Part shown: positions 48,193 through 56,066 of the stretch, in pieces | Position numbering within the stretch: the stretch's first letter is position 1 | How the letters are laid out: every line of letters starts with the position of its first letter | Assembly: GCF_017315705.1 (NCBI RefSeq) | Contig: NZ_JAFLRF010000013.1 | Location: 39,670-103,669 of the forward strand | Direction: 5' to 3' | Length of the DNA: 64,000 nt | Origin: Trinickia mobilis | Lineage (GTDB): Bacteria > Pseudomonadota > Gammaproteobacteria > Burkholderiales > Burkholderiaceae | The notes under the pieces: generated by a model | Databases searched by the model: none | Told to the model about the DNA's origin: nothing | Seen by the model: the letters and a program-made list of their open reading frames with translations, nothing else | Position numbers and translations under genes: made by a program

Positions 48193-50169
48193 TTATCTAT
48201 GCGGTATGGCTCGGAGATGTTCTTGCCACCGTCCGAATGAATCGTCCTGTCTGAGGTGAGCGTAAACTTTCATTACGGTCTCAAGGCGGTCGTGTAGGAG
48301 CTGTGCGACTGTCGGAAAATCATTTGGATGCTCCCGAAGATACACTGTGGGGACCAAGTGCCTCAATGCGTGCGGACCGAAGCCCGGTGTCTCCGGAATG
48401 AGCCGTTTCGTTATCTTTTCCAACTGCTTGCTGAGATTCCTCCACACCAATCCTTGGCGACTTGGCAAAACCCAAATCGCATCTGGGTTTGACTTGAGCA
48501 GGCGGGGTCTGTATTCCTCAAGGTATTCTTCGATGCGGTCGGAAAGTTCGGACGGCAGCGGCGCGTCGTAGTCAGAATTCGCGGCACCTCCCTCATTCTT
48601 GAAGTCATTTGCCTCAAATCGGAGACGCCAACCATCGTGTCGGCGATACAAGTTTCCGGAGCCGTCTTCTTCGTAAGTCATCAAAACAAAATTGCGCCGC
48701 CGGAGGGGATTTGCAACTAGCATCGACATTAAGAGTGCATCTCTCTTTCGCACGGCTTCATCAATGCTTCCAGGGGCAGCAGATGCCGCTTCATCATCCA
48801 GTGCCTTGATAGCTCTGAAAACTGGCGCCAACGGGTCCGGAAGTATCAGTAGCCCACGGATAGGCTCATCCGGCTTTCGCGATTGCCCGTTCGCCTTGTC
48901 TTTCCAGGCACGGGCAAGAAGGTGTGTTTGTGCGCACAGAGCCTCGAAAGAGTCGGTCGTGAATTCGGCGGGAAGGCGCTTTGCAAAGCTGGGTTGCTGG
49001 GTCAGGTATCCGTTATCCTTTGACGTAAGGCTCGCGATAAAGCTGGCGAAGTTTTTTTGGCCACGGTGAACAATACCTGCCGACCGCCGCGTTATAAACT
49101 CCAGATAGGAGTTGACAGCCTCGGGTACCGCAAGCCACGCGAGCGTCATCACATCTGTCTTCCGAAGGCCCATCCCACCCTTTGCCTCTGGCAGGCAGAG
49201 AAATCCAAGGAACTGACGGACCAGTTGGAACGTGAGGTCTGCCGTTACGCAGCCCATACCGTGGTGTTGCGCGGCCTCGCTGAGTTTGGAGGCGATTTTT
49301 GATTGTGGCAGCATGCGCCAGATGCTGTGCCGTTCTCGCCGCAGCACTGTGTAAGTCTCGGTCTTGTACTTGAAGAACTCGCGCCACTCACGCAACATCG
49401 CAGCTGTCAGCTCTGCCTTCTTAAGCGCGTAAGATTGTTTGGTTCGAGATTTGTGACGAGCTCGGTAGGAAATATCTTTCGAGTTTTTCACTTCCGTCTC
49501 GTCTTGGGTTCGAGATTCCAGAAGCAGGCCGCGCAAGGCATCTCTCTGGAGGCCAAGTGCGCGTTCAATGCGGGTCACCGAAGGAAGGTTGCTCTGCTGT
49601 GGCATAGCACCTTTTAGCCACCGGGCGATGGCGGACGGCGAGACGCCAGCTCTCTTTGCAATAGATTTCGGGGTTTCCTCCTGCGCGGCAAATGCGTTGC
49701 GCAACCCTTTGAGAAAAGCGCTGACATTATCATTCTTAGGGTTGTTCGGTTTCGCCGGGTTTTCTGCGGCCTGCTTGATATCGTTCACCGCTACTTGCCA
49801 CGCGCGGAGATGGCTGCGCCTGTCGAGCATCGTTCGATGTGCGACTTGCAATTGTTCAAGGTAGGCACGCGAGCGCTCCTCGAACTTCGTAAGCATCTCG
49901 ACGCCGACCTGGGAGTCCGACGTCTTCCCGTTGTAAGCCAGGTATGAGACCAGGGTGCTTAGGTGATTTTTGAAAATCTGGTCGTGAGACTTGCTGTCCG
50001 CCTGATTAGCGAGAAGGAATTGTTTCTGTTGAGCAATTAAATCGTTATAAGAAAGTAGCATGGGAGCATCGGTTGAGCCCCGCAATGTCTGCCATATGTT
50101 TACGTTATCCGCACACGTCACGGTATAACGAACATTTTGCAAGTCGTTGAAATAAATAGAAGTTTTCAT
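48193..50169 (-). CDS. large HTH-containing tyrosine recombinase
   Basis: 658 aa. An XRE-type HTH sits in the middle (ETPKSIAKRAGVSPSAIARWLKG, about 166-187, with IERALGL after it). The C-terminus is a tyrosine recombinase: Arg in VANPLRRRNF, FGPHALRHLVPTVYL with the HxxR-type pair near 600-603, LLHDRLETVMKVYAHL with Tyr near 636. The first 140 residues match nothing I know. Lower GC than the phage genes. It may mobilise the 47-56 kb island. Combining a sequence-specific HTH with a recombinase is uncommon. Confidence 0.75.
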   Translation of the reverse strand: MKTSIYFNDLQNVRYTVTCADNVNIWQTLRGSTDAPMLLSYNDLIAQQKQFLLANQADSKSHDQIFKNHLSTLVSYLAYNGKTSDSQVGVEMLTKFEERSRAYLEQLQVAHRTMLDRRSHLRAWQVAVNDIKQAAENPAKPNNPKNDNVSAFLKGLRNAFAAQEETPKSIAKRAGVSPSAIARWLKGAMPQQSNLPSVTRIERALGLQRDALRGLLLESRTQDETEVKNSKDISYRARHKSRTKQSYALKKAELTAAMLREWREFFKYKTETYTVLRRERHSIWRMLPQSKIASKLSEAAQHHGMGCVTADLTFQLVRQFLGFLCLPEAKGGMGLRKTDVMTLAWLAVPEAVNSYLEFITRRSAGIVHRGQKNFASFIASLTSKDNGYLTQQPSFAKRLPAEFTTDSFEALCAQTHLLARAWKDKANGQSRKPDEPIRGLLILPDPLAPVFRAIKALDDEAASAAPGSIDEAVRKRDALLMSMLVANPLRRRNFVLMTYEEDGSGNLYRRHDGWRLRFEANDFKNEGGAANSDYDAPLPSELSDRIEEYLEEYRPRLLKSNPDAIWVLPSRQGLVWRNLSKQLEKITKRLIPETPGFGPHALRHLVPTVYLREHPNDFPTVAQLLHDRLETVMKVYAHLRQDDSFGRWQEHLRAIPHR

Positions 50170-50954
50170 CGACGCTGCACCATACGGTTATGAGTCGTAT
50201 GGCGGAGGATTCGTTACACCGCCAGGATGGCAATCACGGGGTGTTTGCGGTCCGATGTATAGCAAACGACCTGGCGATTTTTTAGCCTGCGAATCAGCGA
50301 TGAGAAGAATGAGGGGAGCTATCGATGGGTGGCGTGGACTTCGGAGCAGCAAATCCGGCGAGGAGATTCCTCAGGATTAAGCGTGCCACGTTGGGGGCGT
50401 GGGCAAATGCCAGACCCACCCGAAGGCTGGGATAAAGTCGGTCGCTATCTTTGAGAAAGGACTTTTTCGATGTCGAGAAGTCTCTAACTGACAGACTCTA
50501 ACTTCTCAGGTTTGACGTTTTAGCGCAGAAACTGTTTCTGTCATATCGGCGCCGTCGGCGCCGGGGTGCGCCACTCACAGCGCGAGCGCAAAATTGAAAC
50601 ACCATGATTGCCAGAAGGAAGACATAGGAGTCTCTGCTGGCGTCGAACAGTGCGTGAAAGTCCGTCCAGAGTTGGGATTCTCGTGAAGCGGAGCTTTGCT
50701 TTTGTGTGGGAAGGGGCGCACTCCACTCGGAATCTGGAAGAACGTGCACCGACCATGAAAACTTTCTTCGCAGCTACTGCGACGCCTTCAGGCGAGTAAC
50801 GATTCTGGGCACAGTGCTTCGCTGAGTCACCAACCGAGCGTGCTGCCACTCATCTCTGCTGCTGCAGCGTGCTGAGCTTCCAAGCTACGATTTCTGGGGA
50901 GCGGACGTTGCTCCCGTTGGGTCCGAAGTTAGTTCGTGTCGCCTCGGCTAAATT
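50170..50954. other. intergenic region without supported genes
   Basis: About 785 bases, several short frames in all directions, none with both a ribosome site and plausible sequence. A short GC-rich inverted repeat (GGCGCCGTCGGCGCC near 50549) is present. It may contain remnants. Confidence 0.5.
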
Positions 50955-51257
50955 TTAGGCAGTCGGACGTCGGACTTTCTGCCTGCCACTTAGGTGGTCT
51001 GCCGACATCCCTTTGTCTTCGTCAACTGGGGCAAGCAACTCTGCGGGGTCCACGCTGAGGGCCTCTGAAAGTAAGTAAATATTGTCGAGCGAGATGTTCG
51101 TCACCATGCGTTCAACTTGGCTTATGTATGTGCGATGCAGCCCGGCACGGTCGCCGAGCTCTTCCTGAGAAATGTTTTGCGCCGCGCGGATTTTTTTTAG
51201 ATTTTTGGATAGCCGGCTTCGAAGTGCGGCTTGCCCAGGTTTGAGCTTTTCGTTCAT
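50955..51257 (-). CDS. XRE-family regulator
   Basis: 100 aa. A complete XRE helix-turn-helix (LSKNLKKIRAAQNISQEELGDRAGLHRTYISQVERMVTNISLDNIYLLSEALSVDPAELL) like the control proteins of restriction-modification systems, plus a short basic tail. No restriction genes are adjacent. The 15-bp repeats just upstream (51284-51341) are possible binding sites. Confidence 0.8.
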   Translation of the reverse strand: MNEKLKPGQAALRSRLSKNLKKIRAAQNISQEELGDRAGLHRTYISQVERMVTNISLDNIYLLSEALSVDPAELLAPVDEDKGMSADHLSGRQKVRRPTA

Positions 51258-51283
51258 GGAGCCAGAGCATGGCCGAACGACGT

Positions 51284-51341
51284 GTTTGTATCTACAGCCT
51301 AAACATCGACAGAGTTTACATCTACATAGTTTGCATCTACA
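51284..51341. repeat. four 15-bp units upstream of the XRE gene
   Basis: GTTTGTATCTACA (51284), a degenerate CTAAACATCGACA (51299), GTTTACATCTACA (51314) and GTTTGCATCTACA (51329): exact 15-base period. Between the divergent XRE and 51445 genes. Confidence 0.65.
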
Positions 51342-51444
51342 ATTCTTCTACCGAACGACGTTTTTCGACTGTTGATTTGGGTACCGTGTTGCGGTCGCGC
51401 CATGACGAGGACGCATTTCGCGCAAGGCGCAGGAGGGGCAGGCT

Positions 51445-51825
51445 TTGAAAATTGACGCAATTGATAACGTGGTCGCGCCGTTGCCCGGAATTTATGAACT
51501 GCCAGCCAAGAGCTGCTTTCTCGTGCACGTTGGCAACGGAGTAAACGAGCGGAGAGTCGTGACATCTTGCGGAAGTGCCATCCCAGCCTTGCTCGCGGCA
51601 GGTAGCGCGCTATCGGCCGAAATATATTTGCTAAGGCCAATCGTCGACCGCAATGACGGTCCTCCTCTCCGACTGGTTACCGAGGTGCACTTGTCCGAAA
51701 GCGGGGCATGCCTTTTTCGGCTCGAAACTGGAGAACTATTTCTCAGCGTGAAGGACCAGGACCTGGTCCCGATGGTGTGCTTTTGCAGCAACGCGGAGAC
51801 CACACCGACGAACGATGAGGCATAG
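51445..51825 (+). CDS. hypothetical protein
   Basis: 126 aa from TTG 51445, which has AGGAG at eight bases. Regular beta-type sequence (IYELPAKSCFLVHVGNG ... RLVTEVHLSESGACLFRLETGELFLSVKDQDLVPMVCF). No known family. Divergent from the XRE gene. Confidence 0.5.
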   Translation: MKIDAIDNVVAPLPGIYELPAKSCFLVHVGNGVNERRVVTSCGSAIPALLAAGSALSAEIYLLRPIVDRNDGPPLRLVTEVHLSESGACLFRLETGELFLSVKDQDLVPMVCFCSNAETTPTNDEA

Positions 51826-51952
51826 CCAATTCCAGGGCTACTGCAAGGGGACATGCGGCGTGCCGCAATGTGGCGGCGTCGATGAGGGTTCGCACGAACG
51901 CGATATCGAGCATGTCGATTAAAGCACCAGGACGAATAGGGTCTTCGGAATC

Positions 51953-52447
51953 ATGGAGCGGCGCCGGGTCCTCTTTCTCGATATTGACGGTGTTTTGCAC
52001 CGAGGCAATGCGTATGTCACAGGTGACCGCATCGTCAGCAGTGCGCCGGGCAGCATTGAATTGTTCGAATATGTGCCTGTGCTTGAGGACCTGCTGCGTC
52101 CGTATCCGGACACAGGGATAGTGTTCTCTACTGATTGGGCGTACCGATTTGGCGTGGACTACACCCGTGAAATGTTGCCATCCCAGTTCTTGCGCGAAAG
52201 AGTCACAGGTGCCACGTATCAGGGGTGCCTGTTCGACGAACGGTTTTGGCCAATGCTGTCGCGCGGCGAGCAGGTACTCGACTACGTTCGACGTCACTCC
52301 CTACGACAGTGGCTAGCTATCGATGACAGGCGGGACGGATTTGAGGGCCACTGGCAACGACTGGTTCACTGCCAATCTGAATCCGGACTAGGAGATATAG
52401 CTGTTATTGAGCTATTGCGCCGCAGGCTGCGGCAAGAGTTCTCGTAA
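51953..52447 (+). CDS. HAD-fold protein (Swiss-Army-Knife RNA-repair type)
   Basis: 164 aa. RRVLFLDIDGVLHRG is the HAD motif I with both Asp; GIVFSTDWAY fits motif II (S/T), and WLAIDDRRDGF with paired Asp is motif IV. This compact capless form resembles the HAD domain found in bacterial RNA-repair Swiss-Army-Knife proteins. Substrate unknown. Confidence 0.7.
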   Translation: MERRRVLFLDIDGVLHRGNAYVTGDRIVSSAPGSIELFEYVPVLEDLLRPYPDTGIVFSTDWAYRFGVDYTREMLPSQFLRERVTGATYQGCLFDERFWPMLSRGEQVLDYVRRHSLRQWLAIDDRRDGFEGHWQRLVHCQSESGLGDIAVIELLRRRLRQEFS

Positions 52448-52509
52448 GTGTAGGTGACGGGCGTCTGATACATCGTTTTTGAGCGACTGGAGAAAATCGG
52501 AGGTTTGGA

Positions 52510-52743
52510 GTGCAGAGCAAGTCTCGTCGGAAGGACACAAACCGCAAATTGCAAAAACGCGTACTGCGGCAATTCGCCGCCGCGATTGACCAGGGCTTGC
52601 GATGGCATTGGGACGCGATAACTCCGCGCGCATACGTCGATATGAGGACAATGGGCCCATTCGAGCTAGGGATGCGGTTCAAGCAGGCGCTGCGAGATGA
52701 ACTGTACGAGCGACGCCGCGAAAAGGGACGACGGGTAACATGA
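52510..52743 (+). CDS. small basic hypothetical protein
   Basis: 77 aa from GTG 52510 with GGAGG upstream. Basic, helical (RKLQKRVLRQFAAAIDQGLRWHWD ... FKQALRDELYERRREKGRR). The stop overlaps the next ATG (ATGA). Confidence 0.45.
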   Translation: MQSKSRRKDTNRKLQKRVLRQFAAAIDQGLRWHWDAITPRAYVDMRTMGPFELGMRFKQALRDELYERRREKGRRVT

Positions 52744-52925
52744 ATGAATCCTTCAAGCCTGATGCACGTCAGCAAAAACTGACTGATGACGCGCTCCGTG
52801 CGCACAGGCGCGCGCAGTCGAGCAAACGGTGCGCGCCGGAGCGTCTCGTCGAAGAGTGGAGCAGCGAGGTCGGTATTCAACGACCAAATGGCGGACTGCA
52901 GCGAAGGAAGTGTTCTAAGCGATAG
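52740..52925 (+). CDS. small hypothetical protein, perhaps degraded
   Basis: 61 aa starting in an ATGA overlap. Charged (MNESFKPDARQQKLTDDALR...). The frame around it also stays open elsewhere, so this may be a remnant. Confidence 0.3.
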   Translation: MNESFKPDARQQKLTDDALRAHRRAQSSKRCAPERLVEEWSSEVGIQRPNGGLQRRKCSKR

Positions 52926-53015
52926 GCAGTCGGCAGCTCCACTTCCTGTGACGCCTGCGAGAAGGCGCGTGCAGTGTGTAGGTGTCGAAAGCGATGAAAT
53001 CACGGGTGGCACTCC

Positions 53016-53186
53016 ATGTCGACCTCCACTGAACGTGAAATTTTCCTCCAGATTCTGATTTTTACACAGCTAGATATCGCTGCCGGCAGGTATCGGGACC
53101 TCGATGTTTTCCTGGCAGAGCTTGATTCGGAAGATGAGGCTAGCGAATCGTCAAATGACGGAATACCTGATGACAATTCCCTCTGA
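53016..53186 (+). CDS. small acidic hypothetical protein
   Basis: 56 aa read directly: MSTSTEREIFLQILIFTQLD, then AAGRYRDLDVFLAELDSEDE and an acidic end. Overlaps the BPSL0761-like gene by 17 nt. No named family. Confidence 0.4.
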   Translation: MSTSTEREIFLQILIFTQLDIAAGRYRDLDVFLAELDSEDEASESSNDGIPDDNSL

Positions 53187-53424
53187 AAGAAGCGATGCGG
53201 TTCTGCGTACCCGTAATCTGCTGATAGAGCTGGCCTACGGTACCGGCTGGCGCGACGAGGAGGCGCTACGGAGATGCGTTAGGTCATTGTTGAAGCATTA
53301 TCCGGATGCACACCACATCGCCCTTTCTGCCCATTGTCTGCCGGATGTCTGGGGTGAACCCGGAGGTGGTGATTCCCGTCTTCGACTGTTCCCTACAATG
53401 TATCCCCTCCACCGCAGACGATGA
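53170..53424 (+). CDS. BPSL0761-like small protein
   Basis: 84 aa. MTIPSERSDAVLRTRNLLIELA ... VRSLLKHYPDAHHIALSAHCLPDVWGEP resembles the BPSL0761 group of small Burkholderiaceae proteins (start MT.P.ERT.A, LLRHYP), of unknown function. In the +1 frame a 43-residue stretch (53345-53476) is also protein-like and overlaps the end; I could not decide whether it is real. Confidence 0.5.
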   Translation: MTIPSERSDAVLRTRNLLIELAYGTGWRDEEALRRCVRSLLKHYPDAHHIALSAHCLPDVWGEPGGGDSRLRLFPTMYPLHRRR

Positions 53425-53465
53425 GGTCGTCAGGATTGCGTGCGAGATGTTAGAGAGCATCGCCC

Positions 53466-53879
53466 GTGCTAAATGAATTGCCTCCATCGTCGACAGCACC
53501 GGTGCCGCGTCTGACCACAGTCTCGGTGCATGCAGGGGTGTTCCTCGCGCACGACCTAGCTTCGGCTATGCCTCTTGTCTGCACCGGGACGCGCTTTAGC
53601 ATTCCGGGTGAACAACTATGGGGACGCACTGCCCTCGCACTGCAGCACGTGCAACCAGATGGGCCTTATCCCCGAAGTGAAGTGATAACAATATTTGCGC
53701 GCGACAACGGGAAATTGGTCATGCGATTCGACGTCGAGGTCGTGGAGGGCGTAGCGATGGCAACGTTTGTACGCAACGGCATTCCTCTCATACGTCATGC
53801 TCCAATCCCTGTGAACATGGGCGACGATGTACTCACAATCGCCCGCAAGCTTTTTGGAGCGGGACTACCACAAGGGTGA
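53466..53879 (+). CDS. hypothetical protein
   Basis: 137 aa from GTG 53466. Later part regular (YPRSEVITIFARDNGKLVMRFDVEVVEGVAMATFVRNGIPLIRHAPIPVNMGDD). No known family; just upstream of the excisionase-like gene. Confidence 0.45.
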   Translation: MLNELPPSSTAPVPRLTTVSVHAGVFLAHDLASAMPLVCTGTRFSIPGEQLWGRTALALQHVQPDGPYPRSEVITIFARDNGKLVMRFDVEVVEGVAMATFVRNGIPLIRHAPIPVNMGDDVLTIARKLFGAGLPQG

Positions 53880-53921
53880 CTTCATGCCACCGAACTGGGA
53901 AGACAAAGCCAAGGGGGCGAG

Positions 53922-54176
53922 ATGATGACGAAAGAACATGTGCAGCGTTCAACCGACGAAATCATCTCGACCTCCGAAGCCGCGAAATTACTATTCGTTT
54001 CTCATCCGCATGTGTTGAAGCTTATTGAAGAGGGCAAGCTCCCCCTTCATCACGTAACCGGCCAGAACCGATTCTTACGAAGGGTCGACGTGCTCGACTA
54101 CAAAGCGAAGAAGAAGGTGGAAGCAGGCGCGTTTTTTAGAACCCAAACCGAGGACTTGAATCCCCCCGACTTATGA
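53922..54176 (+). CDS. excisionase-like HTH protein
   Basis: 84 aa. EIISTSEAAKLLFVSHPHVLKLIEEGKLPLHHVTGQNRFLRRVDVLDYKAKKK is a MerR/Xis-type winged helix (HTH_17). Such proteins serve as excisionases or as antitoxins. A GGGGG box precedes the ATG pair. The next gene is a HipA-type kinase, 150 bases away, so an antitoxin role is possible. Confidence 0.75.
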   Translation: MMTKEHVQRSTDEIISTSEAAKLLFVSHPHVLKLIEEGKLPLHHVTGQNRFLRRVDVLDYKAKKKVEAGAFFRTQTEDLNPPDL

Positions 54177-54327
54177 CAACAGTCGGTCAAACGGCTTCGA
54201 ATTTCGTACAGGCCGCGCCTGGCAAAAGGGCATACGCACGGTAGGAGCGAGCGCATTTCCGCAGTGAACATCACTAACGTTTTTAGTGTTGCCAGAAATC
54301 CTTCAGACGGCGGTAGTGCCGCATGAT

Positions 54328-55626
54328 ATGACTGGAGCCGCAACGACTAAGTGCGTGCCAAATTCCGCTGCTACGCGGTTTGACGAGTTATTCCTCTGGA
54401 TGCCAGAAGACCCGACCTCGCCGCGCCTGGTCGGAACACTCCGGCTCGTCGACAACGGGGTCTCCCTGCGTTACGCGCAGTCCTGGCTAGAGAACGGATT
54501 TCCGCTCAGCGAAGACCTGCCCCTTGTCGATACTGAGCATTTGCCGCGCGAAAAGGGTACGGCAGTCGGCGCAGTCGACGACGCACGTCCGGACCGGTGG
54601 GGTGAACGCGTCATCCAGTACGTCGACCGGCCTCGTCGCCTGTCGTTAATGGAGTACCTGTATTTTGCCGGCGATGAGCGCTTTGGTGCCGTGACCGTCT
54701 CCACGTCTGCAACAGAATATCTTCCCCGACGGGTCGGGCCACTTCCGAGTCTTCAATGCGTGCAGGTTCTGAGTGAAATTGTCGCGAAGATTAATGCGGG
54801 AGAACCCATCTCGGACATCGACCGCAAGATGGTCACAGCAGGAAGTAGCTTTGGTGGAGCGAAACCCAAGGCGCTGATTGAAATCGACGGGGAACAATGG
54901 GTCATCAAATTTTTCAGCAACGAGCCCATCGATGTGCCACTTATCGAACACGCCACCATGACGCTTTGCGCGAAGGCAGACATCACTGTTGCTGAAACCC
55001 AGGTTATTCCGCTGACGGGAGAGAATGCCATCGCTGTTCGACGGTTTGACCGCAAGGGGACTGCACGCCTCCACTGCATTTCCGCAGGAACTGCCTTGAG
55101 AGAGGCAACACCTTACGCGGAACCCGAGCTCAGCTACCCTGCACTGGCTCAACTCCTGCGCCGGATGGGTGATGTCACCGAAAACAGAAATCTGCACGAA
55201 GTGTCAGAGCTCTTCCGTCGGATGGTTTTCAACATCCTCGTTGACAATACCGACGACCATGAAAAGAACCATTCCCTGTTTGTCACAAAAAAATCAGGCG
55301 AGCCCCTTGGCGCAAAGCGCATTAACTGGCTTGGCCTGACGCCTGCCTACGACGTGGTGCCTACCAACTCAGGGCAAGGCAGACACGAATTCGGCATCGG
55401 CGACGATGGTCGCGAGGCGACGCTCGCCAACGCGATGTCTCAATGCAATCTGTTCGGACTCTCATCCACTGAGGCCGCTGCTGAAGTGATGAAGGTCATC
55501 GCAGTGGTCGACGTCTGGAAAGAGCATTTCATCGCCTGCGGCGTCACGCAGGGAGATATCCAGGAACTGGAGCAACGCATCGACGGCACGGACTTGCTCT
55601 CGCAGCGGCGTGGCTTCAAGGGTTGA
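54328..55626 (+). CDS. hipA: HipA-family kinase (toxin-like)
   Basis: 432 aa from the first ATG (a TTG at 54286 would add 14 residues). HipA features: N-terminal subdomain (VGTLRLVDNGVSLRYAQSWLENGFPLSEDLPL), SSFGGAKPKALI Gly-rich loop, QWVIKFFS (ATP-binding Lys), catalytic NILVDNTDDHEKNHSLF, and LTPAYDVVPT metal site. HipA kinases phosphorylate glutamyl-tRNA synthetase or other targets and cause growth arrest; a HipB-type XRE partner is expected but the upstream gene is an excisionase-like HTH protein instead. Confidence 0.85.
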   Translation: MTGAATTKCVPNSAATRFDELFLWMPEDPTSPRLVGTLRLVDNGVSLRYAQSWLENGFPLSEDLPLVDTEHLPREKGTAVGAVDDARPDRWGERVIQYVDRPRRLSLMEYLYFAGDERFGAVTVSTSATEYLPRRVGPLPSLQCVQVLSEIVAKINAGEPISDIDRKMVTAGSSFGGAKPKALIEIDGEQWVIKFFSNEPIDVPLIEHATMTLCAKADITVAETQVIPLTGENAIAVRRFDRKGTARLHCISAGTALREATPYAEPELSYPALAQLLRRMGDVTENRNLHEVSELFRRMVFNILVDNTDDHEKNHSLFVTKKSGEPLGAKRINWLGLTPAYDVVPTNSGQGRHEFGIGDDGREATLANAMSQCNLFGLSSTEAAAEVMKVIAVVDVWKEHFIACGVTQGDIQELEQRIDGTDLLSQRRGFKG

Positions 55627-55751
55627 AGAGTAGGCAGGCACAAGCCTATCTCGTACCGCGCGCTCCCCGGTAGCTTTCTCCGCCGGACTACCACGGGCTA
55701 GATAGAGCAATCTAGTGGCCTGCGAGCGACGTTTGGGTACGAGGTCAAACA

Positions 55752-55994
55752 ATGGGGCGAGCAAGGGCTACAGCAGTTCGTCTTGACGAAGCGGAGTTTG
55801 TCGTCAGCTTGGCGGACGGGAGAGAGTTGCATGTCCCGTTAGCGTGGTTTCCTCGGCTGCTTTCGGCGACGCCAGCGCAGCGCGCTTCTGTGCGTATCTC
55901 GCTTTCGGGCAGTGGACTGCACTGGGACGAACTCGATGAAGACATAAACGTCGACGGACTGCTGAACGGCATTGGCAATTTGTCGCAGCGGTAG
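55752..55994 (+). CDS. DUF2442 protein
   Basis: 80 aa. EFVVSLADGRELHVPLAWFPRLLSATPAQRASVRISLSGSGLHWDELDEDINVDGLLNG matches DUF2442, a family often adjacent to DUF4160 in toxin-antitoxin-like pairs. No DUF4160 gene is seen next to it. Confidence 0.85.
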   Translation: MGRARATAVRLDEAEFVVSLADGRELHVPLAWFPRLLSATPAQRASVRISLSGSGLHWDELDEDINVDGLLNGIGNLSQR

Positions 55995-56066
55995 ACCCTC
56001 ACGGCTTCACACCTCGGTCGTTACGCGGGCGCCGCTGTTTCCGGCAAACGGTCTTAGACTCCTACT

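Noticed and set aside
51284..51341. CRISPR array
   Set aside because: Repeat unit is 15 bp with essentially no spacers and no cas genes.
53345..53476. 43-aa frame overlapping the BPSL0761-like gene
   Set aside because: Protein-like but overlaps by 80 bases and has no ribosome site; left as a note.
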